A stretch of DNA of 64,000 nucleotides, taken from Megamonas sp. UBA1796. Its GTDB lineage: Bacteria > Bacillota > Negativicutes > Selenomonadales > Selenomonadaceae. Under the pieces are notes generated by a model. That model had not been told where the DNA came from and made no database searches. It saw only the letters and a list, made by a program, of their open reading frames with translations. Positions 32,263-40,746 of this stretch are shown piece by piece; positions within the stretch are counted from its first letter, which is position 1, and each line of letters opens with the position of its first letter. A program made the position numbers and the translations under genes. The stretch lies in the NCBI GenBank assembly GCA_002319795.1, contig DCFU01000024.1, positions 15,123-79,122 on the forward strand. Reading direction: 5' to 3'.

Positions 32263-35094
32263 ATGATAAGAAAACAGAAAATTTACAAAATATTACAGAA
32301 GCTTTGCTTATCCATAAGTCTTGAGGATATCCAAAATGGATTTTCTGGTTTTGAGACAAGCTGTTTAAGTGAAAAAACAGGAATTTTGCGCAACAATGTA
32401 AGTAAGGATTTAAATGCTTTGGTCAGGGAAAAACGGGTTATCAAAATTACCGGGCATCCTATGTATTTTTTTGACAGGGAACGTCTGGAAGAACTTTTGG
32501 GAAAACAATTGATGGATCAGGCAATAGAGGTTGATTCTATTGCTGCCCTTATACATGTGGAGCAGGAAAAACCGCAGGATGAATCGCAGGCGGATATTTT
32601 TGAACAGATCATAGGGGCAGATTTAAGCCTGGAGATGGCTATCAAGCAGGCCAAGGCGGCTATTTTTTACCCGCCGCGGGGGCTGCATACCCTGTTGACA
32701 GGACCTACAGGCAGCGGTAAGACAACCTTTGCGGAAATCATGTATCAATACGCGCGGCAGGTAAAGCTCTTAGATGACACGGCGGCATTTATTGTTTTTA
32801 ATTGTGCGGAGTATGCGGATAATCCGCAATTGATTTTGTCGCAGCTGTTTGGGCATGCCAAGGGGGCTTTTACCGGTGCTGTACAAGAAAAACCGGGACT
32901 GGTTGAAAAAGCGGATAAGGGATTTTTGCTGCTGGATGAGGTTCATCGTTTGCCGCCGGAAGGCCAGGAAATGTTGTTCACCTTAATGGATAAACATGAA
33001 TTCCGCCGTATTGGTGAGACCGGGGAACCGCGTCATGCAGAGCTTCTTCTTATTGCGGCCACGACAGAAGATGCCGAATCTGTATTACTTAAAACTTTTT
33101 TGCGGCGTATTCCTATGGTTATAAAGCTTCCCTCCCTGGAGGAAAGGACACTGCAAGAACGCTACGAATTTATTCAGCATTTCTTTTCGGTTCAGTCCAA
33201 TATGGTGCATGCACCTATCCGGGTTTACCGGGATGTTTTAAAAGCTTTATTATCCTATGATTGCCGGGGGAATATAGGTCAGTTGAAAAGTGATATTCAG
33301 CTTATTTGTGCACGTGGTTTTCTTGAATATAAAACACAAAAGAAGCTCATGATTGAAATCGATACGCCGCTATTGCAGGAACATGTTTATAAAGGGCTTT
33401 TAAGCAGCAGGTCAAATCGTCAGGAAATTTTTGAGCTTATTGGCAGTCAGAGCAGTTCGTATTATGATTTTCCCCAGAAAAGGCAAAACCGGCTGTTTGA
33501 AGAAATCGATACATCAGAGTCGGTTTATTTTGAACTGATCAATACTTATCAAATGTACAGCAAGCATGGATATTCGCAGGAGAACATCAACCAGAAGATG
33601 AATCAGGTTGTGGAGAAATATTTACAGCATTTATTGAAAAAAATAGATCAAAATGAGATGGCTGTTGAAAATGAAAAGCTGTTTAAAGTAATAAGTCCGA
33701 GAGTGTATAAAGCAGTGCAGGATGGTCTGGAAATCATTTCTCCTAAATTGAAGCGGCCCATTGCTAAAAGAATGCTTGTGGCGTTGGCCATGCATATCGA
33801 AGCGCTGCCAAAGCGCAAAAACGAAACGAGCAGCTATCGAAGGGAAAGCCTGCGGGATGCGGCACTGAATAATCCAGAAGCATATGATGCTGCCCGCGAA
33901 CTGCGCCAATATCTGGAAATGACACTTAAGGTGAAGATACCAGAGACGGAAGATGGTTTCATTACTATGTTTCTTACAGCCGTTGATACGAAACTGGTAG
34001 AGAAGAAAATTGGCGTGCTTATTATGATGCATGGGCGTGATGCCGCTTCGAGCATTGCAGAGGTATGCAACAGTCTGCTGGGAACGACGCATTGCAAGGC
34101 GATTGATATGCGGTTGGATGAAAAAATAGATAACGTATTGGAACGTGCGGTGGAAATTGTGCGCAATATTGATGAAGGCAAGGGTGTACTTTTACTTGTC
34201 GATATGGGGTCGCTTATGGCCTTTGGCAAGGTTATCAGTGAACAAACCGGTGTGCCTACCGAAACGGTGCATATGGTTTCTACCCCAATCGCGTTGGAGG
34301 CTGTGCGCAAATCGCTTATGCCGGGAGTTGAACTCACCGAGCTTTGTCGGGATTTACATGAATTTATAACGGGAACGGACGAAAAGCTATTGGAAAAGCC
34401 TCCTGTGAAAAAAGAGTCTGGCATATATGCAAAAAAAATTGTTACAGTATGCATGACTTCACAGGGAGCGGCAGTAAAGCTGGCGGAAATCATTCGCAAT
34501 GCAGTAGAGAATATTACCGAGCATAATATTGTGGTAGAACCTATGAGTATACAAAAAATAAAATCGCTTGCTGCGGAGAAACAGAAGAAGATCTTTCTGT
34601 TTGTCGGCACATTGAATCCTGCGTTTGATGGTATTCCCTGGATTTCTACGGATGAAATCGTTATTGGCAATGGTTTGGAACGTATTCGGAATATGATAGA
34701 AGGAACACAAAACGGAGTTTACCGCAAAATAATGATACCGAATATGACCATGGAAATCATTGAAGGGTCACTGAGCTTTTTAAATCCACAAAAAGCCTGT
34801 AGCTTTTTGGAAGAGGCGCTGGATGAAATCATCCAGCGCCTGACACTCAAAAAAACAGATCATTTGAGAATTTCTTTTCTGTTGCATTGTACTTGTATGC
34901 TCGAACGGGCTATAAAAAAAGAAAGTCTGCCATACGAAGATATAAAACAGCGTATTCAGGAAAAAAATGAGATATACGAAGTGCTTAAAGCGGTTTTTAA
35001 AAAGATTGAAGAAAGCTTTGGTATGATAATTCCTGATACAGAGTATGGATATCTTATTGATACATTCGATACAGAGAAATACACAGAAGAATAG
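32263..35094 (+). CDS. LevR-like sigma-54-dependent PTS-regulated transcriptional activator
   Basis: 943-residue activator. Residues about 1-85 form an N-terminal winged-helix region. About 115-350 is the AAA+ sigma-54 interaction domain, with Walker A GPTGSGKTT, GAFTGA in HAKGAFTGAV and Walker B FLLLDEVHRL. About 420-525 is PRD1. About 560-690 is a mannose-type EIIA-like domain with its His in LIMMHGRD. An EIIB-like segment (IVTVCMTSQGAAVKLAEII) follows, and a C-terminal PRD2 holds LLHCTCMLERA. Phosphorylation of the PRDs and EIIA-like domain by HPr or EIIB would set activity. It lies directly upstream of a -24/-12 promoter and a mannose-family PTS operon, its evident target. Ribosome site AGGGGAT precedes ATG 32263. 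Confidence 0.93.
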   Translation: MIRKQKIYKILQKLCLSISLEDIQNGFSGFETSCLSEKTGILRNNVSKDLNALVREKRVIKITGHPMYFFDRERLEELLGKQLMDQAIEVDSIAALIHVEQEKPQDESQADIFEQIIGADLSLEMAIKQAKAAIFYPPRGLHTLLTGPTGSGKTTFAEIMYQYARQVKLLDDTAAFIVFNCAEYADNPQLILSQLFGHAKGAFTGAVQEKPGLVEKADKGFLLLDEVHRLPPEGQEMLFTLMDKHEFRRIGETGEPRHAELLLIAATTEDAESVLLKTFLRRIPMVIKLPSLEERTLQERYEFIQHFFSVQSNMVHAPIRVYRDVLKALLSYDCRGNIGQLKSDIQLICARGFLEYKTQKKLMIEIDTPLLQEHVYKGLLSSRSNRQEIFELIGSQSSSYYDFPQKRQNRLFEEIDTSESVYFELINTYQMYSKHGYSQENINQKMNQVVEKYLQHLLKKIDQNEMAVENEKLFKVISPRVYKAVQDGLEIISPKLKRPIAKRMLVALAMHIEALPKRKNETSSYRRESLRDAALNNPEAYDAARELRQYLEMTLKVKIPETEDGFITMFLTAVDTKLVEKKIGVLIMMHGRDAASSIAEVCNSLLGTTHCKAIDMRLDEKIDNVLERAVEIVRNIDEGKGVLLLVDMGSLMAFGKVISEQTGVPTETVHMVSTPIALEAVRKSLMPGVELTELCRDLHEFITGTDEKLLEKPPVKKESGIYAKKIVTVCMTSQGAAVKLAEIIRNAVENITEHNIVVEPMSIQKIKSLAAEKQKKIFLFVGTLNPAFDGIPWISTDEIVIGNGLERIRNMIEGTQNGVYRKIMIPNMTMEIIEGSLSFLNPQKACSFLEEALDEIIQRLTLKKTDHLRISFLLHCTCMLERAIKKESLPYEDIKQRIQEKNEIYEVLKAVFKKIEESFGMIIPDTEYGYLIDTFDTEKYTEE

Positions 35095-35116
35095 ATAGTA
35101 AAAATTATTGCATTGT

Positions 35117-35163
35117 ACCGCTGAAGGCCTTGATAAATCAAGACTTTTAGCGGTATTTATTTT
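35117..35163 (+). terminator. Terminator of the LevR-like gene
   Basis: Outer stem ACCGCT/AGCGGT (35117-35122 with 35149-35154) and inner stem CTTGAT/ATCAAG, followed by ATTTATTTT. Confidence 0.7.
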
Positions 35164-35175
35164 GGGAAAAATAAA

Positions 35176-35192
35176 TTGGCATGCTTTTTGCA
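35176..35192 (+). promoter_or_regulatory. Sigma-54 (-24/-12) promoter of the PTS operon
   Basis: TTGGCATGCTTTTTGCA: GG at 35178-35179 and GC at 35190-35191 are exactly 12 bases apart and fit the YTGGCAY-N5-TTGCW consensus. It lies about 45 bases before the first PTS gene and just downstream of the sigma-54 activator gene. Confidence 0.85.
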
Positions 35193-35236
35193 ATATAAAT
35201 AAGTGTATGAAAAATTCGAAAGGAAGGAGCATGTTG

Positions 35237-35638
35237 ATGAAAGATAAATCGTGGATATTTGTACTGACACATGGACAAGCAGGGGCGTATCTTGTAAAAA
35301 GTGCAGAAATGATTATGGGACCCTTAAAAAATCTGGAAGTATTTTCTTTACTGCCGGGTATGTCGCCGGAAGAGTTCATGGTGTCGATAAAAGAAAAGCT
35401 GGATGAGATAAAAGGCGGCGAAGTGCTGTTTATTACGGATTTATATGGGGGGACACCCTTTAATGTATCTATGGCATTATCTAAGCAATATCCAATTCAG
35501 TTAGTTTGCGGCTTAAACCTGTCTATGCTGGTAGAGGGGGATTTGCTGCGGGAAAATCTGGCAGGAAAAGAGCTTGCAGAGGCTGTATGCAATGTTGGCA
35601 TGACGGCTTGTTGTGTAGCCCCAAAAGTAACTTTATGA
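35237..35638 (+). CDS. PTS mannose/fructose/sorbose family EIIA component
   Basis: 133-residue cytoplasmic phosphocarrier. The phospho-accepting His is in FVLTHGQAG near residue 12, and VLFITDLYGGTPFNVSMAL is the typical mannose-type EIIA core. Start: ATG 35237 has GGAAGGAG seven bases upstream; ATG 35231 is too close to that site. First gene of an operon with EIIB, EIIC, EIID and three enzymes, driven by the sigma-54 promoter at 35176. Confidence 0.9.
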   Translation: MKDKSWIFVLTHGQAGAYLVKSAEMIMGPLKNLEVFSLLPGMSPEEFMVSIKEKLDEIKGGEVLFITDLYGGTPFNVSMALSKQYPIQLVCGLNLSMLVEGDLLRENLAGKELAEAVCNVGMTACCVAPKVTL

Positions 35639-35654
35639 GAAAGAAGGATAAAAA

Positions 35655-36140
35655 ATGGCAGAAATTAAATTAGCCCGGATTGACTTTCGACTGATTCATG
35701 GTCAGGTTATTACACGATGGCTTAAGCAGACAAATGCCAGCCGCATTCTTGTGATTGATAACAAATTAGCCAAGGACCCGTTTATGAGCCAGGTATATGT
35801 TATGGCGGCGCCACCGGGCGTCAAGGTAGAAATGATCTCCGTGGAGGAAGCTGTCGCTGGCTGGCAGAAAAACCAATTAGGTAAGAGCTCGCTGTTGATT
35901 TTGTTCAAAACAGTCAGGAGTGCTTTGGAAGCCGTAGAGAAGGGGCTGGAGATACAGAAGCTGCAGATTGGCGGGCTGGGAGCAGGCCCGGGCAGAAAGG
36001 TTGTTTATAATCAGGTTACTTTAAATGCGGAAGATGGTGAATCCTTACAAAAGATACAGGATCAGGGTACACAGGTTTATTTTCAGACCGTACCGGAAGA
36101 AACACCAGCTGAGCTGGCAAAAATTTTAAAGCTTTTATAA
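35655..36140 (+). CDS. PTS mannose/fructose/sorbose family EIIB component
   Basis: 161-residue cytoplasmic subunit. RIDFRLIHGQVITRW contains the phospho-His (about residue 15), VIDNKLAKDPF and VEMISVEEAV follow, and GGLGAGPGRKVVYNQVTL (GGLGAGPGRK) matches the EIIB-Sor fold. It passes phosphate from EIIA to the substrate brought in by EIIC/EIID. ATG 35655 follows AAGAAGGAT, 16 bases after the EIIA stop. Confidence 0.92.
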   Translation: MAEIKLARIDFRLIHGQVITRWLKQTNASRILVIDNKLAKDPFMSQVYVMAAPPGVKVEMISVEEAVAGWQKNQLGKSSLLILFKTVRSALEAVEKGLEIQKLQIGGLGAGPGRKVVYNQVTLNAEDGESLQKIQDQGTQVYFQTVPEETPAELAKILKLL

Positions 36141-36158
36141 AAAGGGGGACTGTATAAA

Positions 36159-36902
36159 ATGATTATGAATGCAATTCTTATGGGTTTGCTGTATTATTTT
36201 GCGACTTGTCGTGTCTGGTACGGTTTTTCACAGGTTATTCGCCATCCATTGTCCCTGGCGCCGATTATCGGACTTATTTTTGGCAATATGGAGATTGCTC
36301 TGATTACAGGCGCAACGTTGGAAATGATGTATCTGGGTTCTATTGCGCCGGGCGGAAACATTCCAGCAGATGAGGCCCTGGCGGCCTGCGTGGCCATCCC
36401 AATTGCGATTCAGGCAAATGTTTCACCGGAAATAGCTGTCGCAGTTGCTGTCCCTGTCGGCCTTCTGGGTGTTTTGCTGGATCAGTTCCGGAGGACATTT
36501 TTCACCGTTCTTGTGCATATTGCAGATAAAGCTGCGGAACAAGCAGATATAGCCAAGATACGGCGTTTGGCGTTCTTATATCCGTTGTTGCTGGCGTTTC
36601 CGCTTCGTTTCATTCCCGCTTTTGTAGGAAATGTTTTTGGAGTAGATGCGATTTCTGCTTTCATGGATGCTGTTCCATACTGGGTAACGCATGGACTGAC
36701 GGTGGCCGGCAATATTCTTCCGGCTTTGGGATTTGCTTTGACGATTGTAATAATTGGCAAGAGAAAGTTGCTGCCATTTTTCATCACGGGATTTTTTGTA
36801 GTAGCCTATTCGGGTATCAGTATCATAGGTATAGCGATTTTCGGTTTCTGTGTAGCGTTGATCTATACGCATTTCTTGCCGAATAATGGACAGGAGGATT
36901 GA
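36159..36902 (+). CDS. PTS mannose/fructose/sorbose family EIIC component
   Basis: 247-residue membrane subunit with seven to eight hydrophobic segments. RHPLSLAPIIGLIFGNMEIAL (RHPLSLAPIIGLI) and GATLEMMYLGSIAPGGNIPADEALA (ATLEMMYLGS, GGNIPADEALA) are characteristic of EIIC-Sor/AgaW. It forms the translocation channel with EIID. The ribosome site AAAAGGGGG precedes ATG 36159. Mannose-family systems carry hexoses, amino sugars, and also sugar acids and Amadori compounds such as glucosaminate and glucoselysine. Confidence 0.92.
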   Translation: MIMNAILMGLLYYFATCRVWYGFSQVIRHPLSLAPIIGLIFGNMEIALITGATLEMMYLGSIAPGGNIPADEALAACVAIPIAIQANVSPEIAVAVAVPVGLLGVLLDQFRRTFFTVLVHIADKAAEQADIAKIRRLAFLYPLLLAFPLRFIPAFVGNVFGVDAISAFMDAVPYWVTHGLTVAGNILPALGFALTIVIIGKRKLLPFFITGFFVVAYSGISIIGIAIFGFCVALIYTHFLPNNGQED

Positions 36903-36908
36903 TGGATT

Positions 36909-37766
36909 ATGAATGAGGAAATTGTAAAAGCACAACCGGAAAAATTGACGAAAGCTGATATTACGAAATCCTGGATTCGTTGGTTTGCTTATGCGGAAGT
37001 ATCAAATAATTTTGAGAGATTACAGGCATTAGCCTTTTGTGGAGCGATGACCGGTATACTGCAGAAGCTCTACAAGGACAAAGCCGATTTGGCCGCAGCG
37101 CTCAAGCGTCATTTGGCCATGTATAATACGGAAGGAAACTGGGGCTGTATCATCAACGGGATATCTATTGCCTTAGAAGAAAAGGCAGCTTCGCAAATAC
37201 ATAAGGAGGAAGATGAAGAAGAGGAGGTTGGTGAAGATGCGATTGTCAGTGTCAAAACAGGGCTTATGGGACCTGTTGCCGGCATAGGCGATACAATCGA
37301 CTTTGGTACGATGCGGCCAATCCTCATGGGAATATTCATTCCGTTTGCGATGGCAGGTTCGGCTTTTTGTGCATTGCTGCCGGTTATTATTCAGTCAATC
37401 TACACGATTGTTTTTGGATACGGTCTGTATCAAAAAGGGTATACGGCTGGCCGTCAGTCTATATTGGAGATCCTGCAGTCGGGCAGGATACAGACGGTTA
37501 TTACCAGTGCCAGTGTTCTGGGCATGTTCATGATGGGCGCCCTGTCAGCGTCTTATGTAAAACTTACTACTACGCTGACAATTGGTACGGCGATGAAGGC
37601 GATTCCGGTGCAGCCCCTCATTGATCAATTAGCACCACGGCTTTTGCCTCTGCTGGTTGTTATGGGAATATATATTTTCCTTATTAAGGTAGGGCCAAAA
37701 TATATTCGCATTGTTACCTTTCTTCTGGTTGTCAGTTTGGTAGGAGCTGCGCTTGGTATAATTTGA
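36909..37766 (+). CDS. PTS mannose/fructose/sorbose family EIID component
   Basis: 285-residue membrane subunit. It has the typical start SWIRWFAYAEVSNNFERLQALAF (SWIRWFAYAEVSNNFERLQ) and the family motif DDTIDFGTMRPIL-like region GIGDTIDFGTMRPILMGI. A helix pair lies at the C-terminus. An acidic stretch (EDEEEEVGED) precedes the conserved domain core. It follows EIIC by six bases. Confidence 0.92.
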   Translation: MNEEIVKAQPEKLTKADITKSWIRWFAYAEVSNNFERLQALAFCGAMTGILQKLYKDKADLAAALKRHLAMYNTEGNWGCIINGISIALEEKAASQIHKEEDEEEEVGEDAIVSVKTGLMGPVAGIGDTIDFGTMRPILMGIFIPFAMAGSAFCALLPVIIQSIYTIVFGYGLYQKGYTAGRQSILEILQSGRIQTVITSASVLGMFMMGALSASYVKLTTTLTIGTAMKAIPVQPLIDQLAPRLLPLLVVMGIYIFLIKVGPKYIRIVTFLLVVSLVGAALGII

Positions 37767-37817
37767 GGCGTGGAAGATGTATGTGAATAAGTTTTCTTTT
37801 TTTAAGAGGTGCAGATA

Positions 37818-38750
37818 ATGAAAAAAATATTAGTAACTCCCAGGTCTTTTTCACGGTATGGAGAAACAGCCATAAAGAAGATGGAAAGCAAGGGGTATAC
37901 GGTTATTTACAATACAACGGGCAGGCAATACTCATATGAAGAATTTTGCAGTCTGGCTTCTGATGCGGACGGGATTATTCTTGGGGTTGACCGCGTTGAT
38001 GCAGATATGCTGCAGAGAGCTAAGAAGCTGAAGGGAATTTCACGATTTGGTGTAGGAATCGACAATATTGATGTAGATACTGCCAAACAATTGGGTATTG
38101 GAATACGCAGAACCGTAGGATCGAACTCTGTATCTGTGGCGGAATTGGCGGTGAGCTTCTTTTTTGCCCTGAGCAAGAATCTGGTACAGTGTGTGAATGA
38201 AGTGAAAGATGGCCGCTGGAATAAGATATCCGGACAGGAACTGAAGGGGAAGACCGTAGGGATTCTGGGACTGGGTGCCGTGGGCAAAGAGGTCATGCGC
38301 ATAACGCAGGGAATTGGCATGAAAGTCATGGGTTATGATCCTTTTGTTAATAAGGAAGAGATGGAAGCTGCCTACAATATCCGCATCGGCAGCATAGAGG
38401 AGATATTAAGGGAAAGCGACTACGTTACCTTGCATATGCCGCTTACGGAAGACACAAAGAATCTGATGAACAAAGACACACTGCGCATGATGAAGCCATC
38501 TGCATATCTGATCAACACAGCCCGGGGTGGCCTTGTCGATGAGGAAGCTTTACATGAAGCACTCAGCAGGCAATGGATTGCAGGGGCGGCAGAGGATGTG
38601 TTTTCAGTGGAACCTCCGGCAGCAAACGAGAAATTGCTGCAGCTGGATAATTTTATTCTTTCGCCACATGTTGCATCTCTCACGAAGGATGCAGAATTGA
38701 CTTCCATCCATATGGCTACGGATAATCTGCTTGCTTTGCTGCAGGCTTGA
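37818..38750 (+). CDS. D-isomer-specific 2-hydroxyacid dehydrogenase (SerA-like)
   Basis: 310-residue NAD-dependent dehydrogenase. The nucleotide motif is GILGLGAVGKEV, followed by an Asp (GYDPF) that selects NAD. Catalytic residues are the Arg in NTARGGLVDE, the Glu in EDVFSVEPP and the His in LSPHVAS. There is no C-terminal ACT or ASB domain, so it is a short phosphoglycerate-dehydrogenase-like or 2-hydroxyacid type. In this operon it would oxidise or reduce a 2-hydroxy/2-keto acid derived from the PTS substrate. Start: ATG 37818 has AAGAGGTG six bases upstream; GTG 37809 lies inside that site. Confidence 0.88.
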   Translation: MKKILVTPRSFSRYGETAIKKMESKGYTVIYNTTGRQYSYEEFCSLASDADGIILGVDRVDADMLQRAKKLKGISRFGVGIDNIDVDTAKQLGIGIRRTVGSNSVSVAELAVSFFFALSKNLVQCVNEVKDGRWNKISGQELKGKTVGILGLGAVGKEVMRITQGIGMKVMGYDPFVNKEEMEAAYNIRIGSIEEILRESDYVTLHMPLTEDTKNLMNKDTLRMMKPSAYLINTARGGLVDEEALHEALSRQWIAGAAEDVFSVEPPAANEKLLQLDNFILSPHVASLTKDAELTSIHMATDNLLALLQA

Positions 38751-38773
38751 TTTTAGAAGAAGAGGGAACTAAA

Positions 38774-39577
38774 ATGATTATAGATATGCTGCAGCAGCGG
38801 CTGAAGCAGGGGAAGCCTACTACGGCTACACGCATACAAAGCACCTGGCCGCTGATTGTTGAGGCCTGTGCGGCCACGGAAAGCTTTGATTATGTTGAGC
38901 TGGTGGCAGAATATGCCCCCTTTGACTTTAAGGATCTGGAGAATTTCGTTCGTGCCGCGGAGCTTCATAATATTGCGGCTATGATAAAACTCGATTTCCA
39001 GAACCGGTTTTATATGGCGCAGAGAGCTATGGCCAGTGGCTTTCAGGCGGTATTATTCACCGATCATAAAACTCCGGAGGAGGTTCGTGATTCAATTCGC
39101 ATGACCCTGCCTGATACGCCGCAGGACAAAGGCCGGTTTGGCTATCCGAATGCCCGCTGGCAGGGGTATCGCTCCCGTGAACCGCAGATGGAGTATGCAT
39201 CCATGGTGCGCAATATTGTACGTGCATTTATGATTGAGAAAAAAGAGGCTATGGATAATATTGAGGAAATCTGTTCGATTCCCGGGGTAGACATGGTGCA
39301 GTTTGGCCCTTCGGATTATTGCATGAGCCTTGGCTGGAATCTGCAGGATCACCGGCAGGACGCCAAAGAGGCTGAAAAGAAGATGATTGCTGCGGCTCTG
39401 CGGCATGGAGTGCATCCCCGCTGTGAGATCAACACGCTCGAAGAGGCAGAACTTTATTGGAATCTGGGTGTGCGGCATTTTTGCATAGGGGATGAGATAC
39501 GCAACAATCGTGCGTATTGGAATGGTCCCTGCAAAGCAGTAAGAGACATGACGTTGTCGGCACAGGAAGGTAAGTAG
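38774..39577 (+). CDS. HpcH/HpaI-family aldolase
   Basis: 267-residue class II pyruvate-type aldolase of the HpcH/HpaI/citrate-lyase-beta superfamily. ATRIQSTWPLIVEACAAT opens the barrel; the metal-ligand region EEICSIPGVDMVQFGPSDYCMSLG (IPGVDMVQFGPSDYCMSLG) is diagnostic, and CEINTLEEAELYWNLGVRHFCIGDE follows. Members cleave 2-keto-3-deoxy acids to pyruvate plus an aldehyde. ATG 38774 has GAGGGAAC upstream; the earlier in-frame start at 38747 overlaps the dehydrogenase and lacks a better site. It is next to a second, unrelated aldolase, so the pathway may yield two cleavable keto acids, or the two may act in sequence. Confidence 0.85.
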   Translation: MIIDMLQQRLKQGKPTTATRIQSTWPLIVEACAATESFDYVELVAEYAPFDFKDLENFVRAAELHNIAAMIKLDFQNRFYMAQRAMASGFQAVLFTDHKTPEEVRDSIRMTLPDTPQDKGRFGYPNARWQGYRSREPQMEYASMVRNIVRAFMIEKKEAMDNIEEICSIPGVDMVQFGPSDYCMSLGWNLQDHRQDAKEAEKKMIAAALRHGVHPRCEINTLEEAELYWNLGVRHFCIGDEIRNNRAYWNGPCKAVRDMTLSAQEGK

Positions 39578-39594
39578 AATCAGGAGGTATTCAT

Positions 39595-40476
39595 ATGGAA
39601 ATTAAGGGAATCATTACGGCGATGATTACGCCGTTTGATGATAACGAAAATATCAATGAGAAGGCAACCCGCATGCTGGTAAACCGTCTCATTGACAAGG
39701 GTGTTAATGGTTTGTTCATTCTGGGAACCAATGGAGAGTTCCATGTTATTTCTGACGAGGAAAAGCTCGCATTCGCCAAAATTGTTATAGAGGAAACCCG
39801 CCACAGAGTCCCTGTTTATGTGGGCACAGGCGGAAACCGTACCAAGGATGTCATAGAACTCTCCAAGAAAATGGAAGCGTTGGGGGCCGATGCGCTTTCT
39901 GTCATTACACCTTATTTTGCGGTTCCTGCAGAACAGGAACTGATACAGCATTATAGGGCCGTTGCTGCTGCAGTGCAGATTCCTATTATTTTGTATAATA
40001 TACCGAAAAATACCGGCATCAATATTCCGGCTTCGGTCGTAAAAGAATTGGCGAAAATAAAAAATGTAGCCGCGATTAAAGACAGCAGCGGAAATATGGA
40101 AAACATGCAGGAGTATATGAAGGCTGGTGCAGGAGAGGATTTCGTGGTCCTGGCCGGCTCGGACTCTAAAATCCTGCCGGCGCTCAAGCTGGGTGCAGCA
40201 GGTGCCATTGCAGGTACTTCGAATGTCATTACGGAGCAGATCGTTGCCCTGTATGCGAAATTCCTGGCAGGCGATATCGAAGGTGCCGAAGCCATGCAGC
40301 AGGATATAGAAGTCCTCCGCAAGGCGGCACATCTGGCATCTGCGCCGGCTGTATTCAAAAAATCGCTTGAAATGATTGGAATTCCAGTGGGACCAGCACG
40401 CAGGCCTGTGCTGCCTCCGGCCCCGGAGGTTATTCCTGAAATTGAGAAAATGTTAAAATATTATTCCTTGCTGTAA
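39595..40476 (+). CDS. DapA-family aldolase/lyase (dihydrodipicolinate synthase/N-acetylneuraminate lyase superfamily)
   Basis: 293-residue class I (Schiff-base) aldolase. Landmarks: ITAMITPFDD, GLFILGTNGEFHVISDEEK (GTNGEFHVIS), the Tyr in IILYNIPKNTG and the Schiff-base Lys in VAAIKDSSGN. GSDSKILPALKLGAAGAIAGTSN (parts) is typical. A biosynthetic DapA role is unlikely in a PTS operon; 2-keto-3-deoxy-sugar-acid or sialic-acid-type cleavage is more plausible. The ribosome site CAGGAGG lies nine bases before ATG 39595. Last gene of the operon, followed by a strong terminator. Confidence 0.88.
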   Translation: MEIKGIITAMITPFDDNENINEKATRMLVNRLIDKGVNGLFILGTNGEFHVISDEEKLAFAKIVIEETRHRVPVYVGTGGNRTKDVIELSKKMEALGADALSVITPYFAVPAEQELIQHYRAVAAAVQIPIILYNIPKNTGINIPASVVKELAKIKNVAAIKDSSGNMENMQEYMKAGAGEDFVVLAGSDSKILPALKLGAAGAIAGTSNVITEQIVALYAKFLAGDIEGAEAMQQDIEVLRKAAHLASAPAVFKKSLEMIGIPVGPARRPVLPPAPEVIPEIEKMLKYYSLL

Positions 40477-40503
40477 ACATGAACGAGAACTGGTAAACTT
40501 TGC

Positions 40504-40563
40504 AAAGCTCCCGCATGGCAGAATGTTTTATGCTTAAAACGCTCTGCCATGCGGGAGCTTTTT
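40504..40563 (+). terminator. Terminator of the PTS operon
   Basis: A perfect 19-bp stem (40504-40522 with 40543-40561), a 20-nt loop, and a T run to 40563. Confidence 0.9.
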
Positions 40564-40610
40564 ACTGTTCCATATCAACCATCAGTAGAGCTAATGGATT
40601 AAACTTTAGT

Positions 40611-40669
40611 CAAAAAAATCCCCGTTACAATCCATGCAGGTCGAGCCAACTGCATGGATTGTAACGGGG
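40611..40669 (-). terminator. Terminator of the secreted-protein gene (minus strand)
   Basis: A perfect 20-bp inverted repeat (40620-40639 with 40650-40669) with a 10-nt loop. On the minus strand it is followed by ATTTTTTTG. It lies 77 bases after the stop of the minus-strand gene at 40747. Confidence 0.88.
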
Positions 40670-40746
40670 AAGTCTTTATAATGCAAGGGCAAGATATATA
40701 AAGCTTAGAACATATGTCCTTCCAGGATCTTGAGCAAACCTCCTGT

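Noticed and set aside
39595..40476. Lysine-pathway dapA
   Set aside because: Last gene of a PTS operon under sigma-54 control; pathway context points to keto-acid cleavage.
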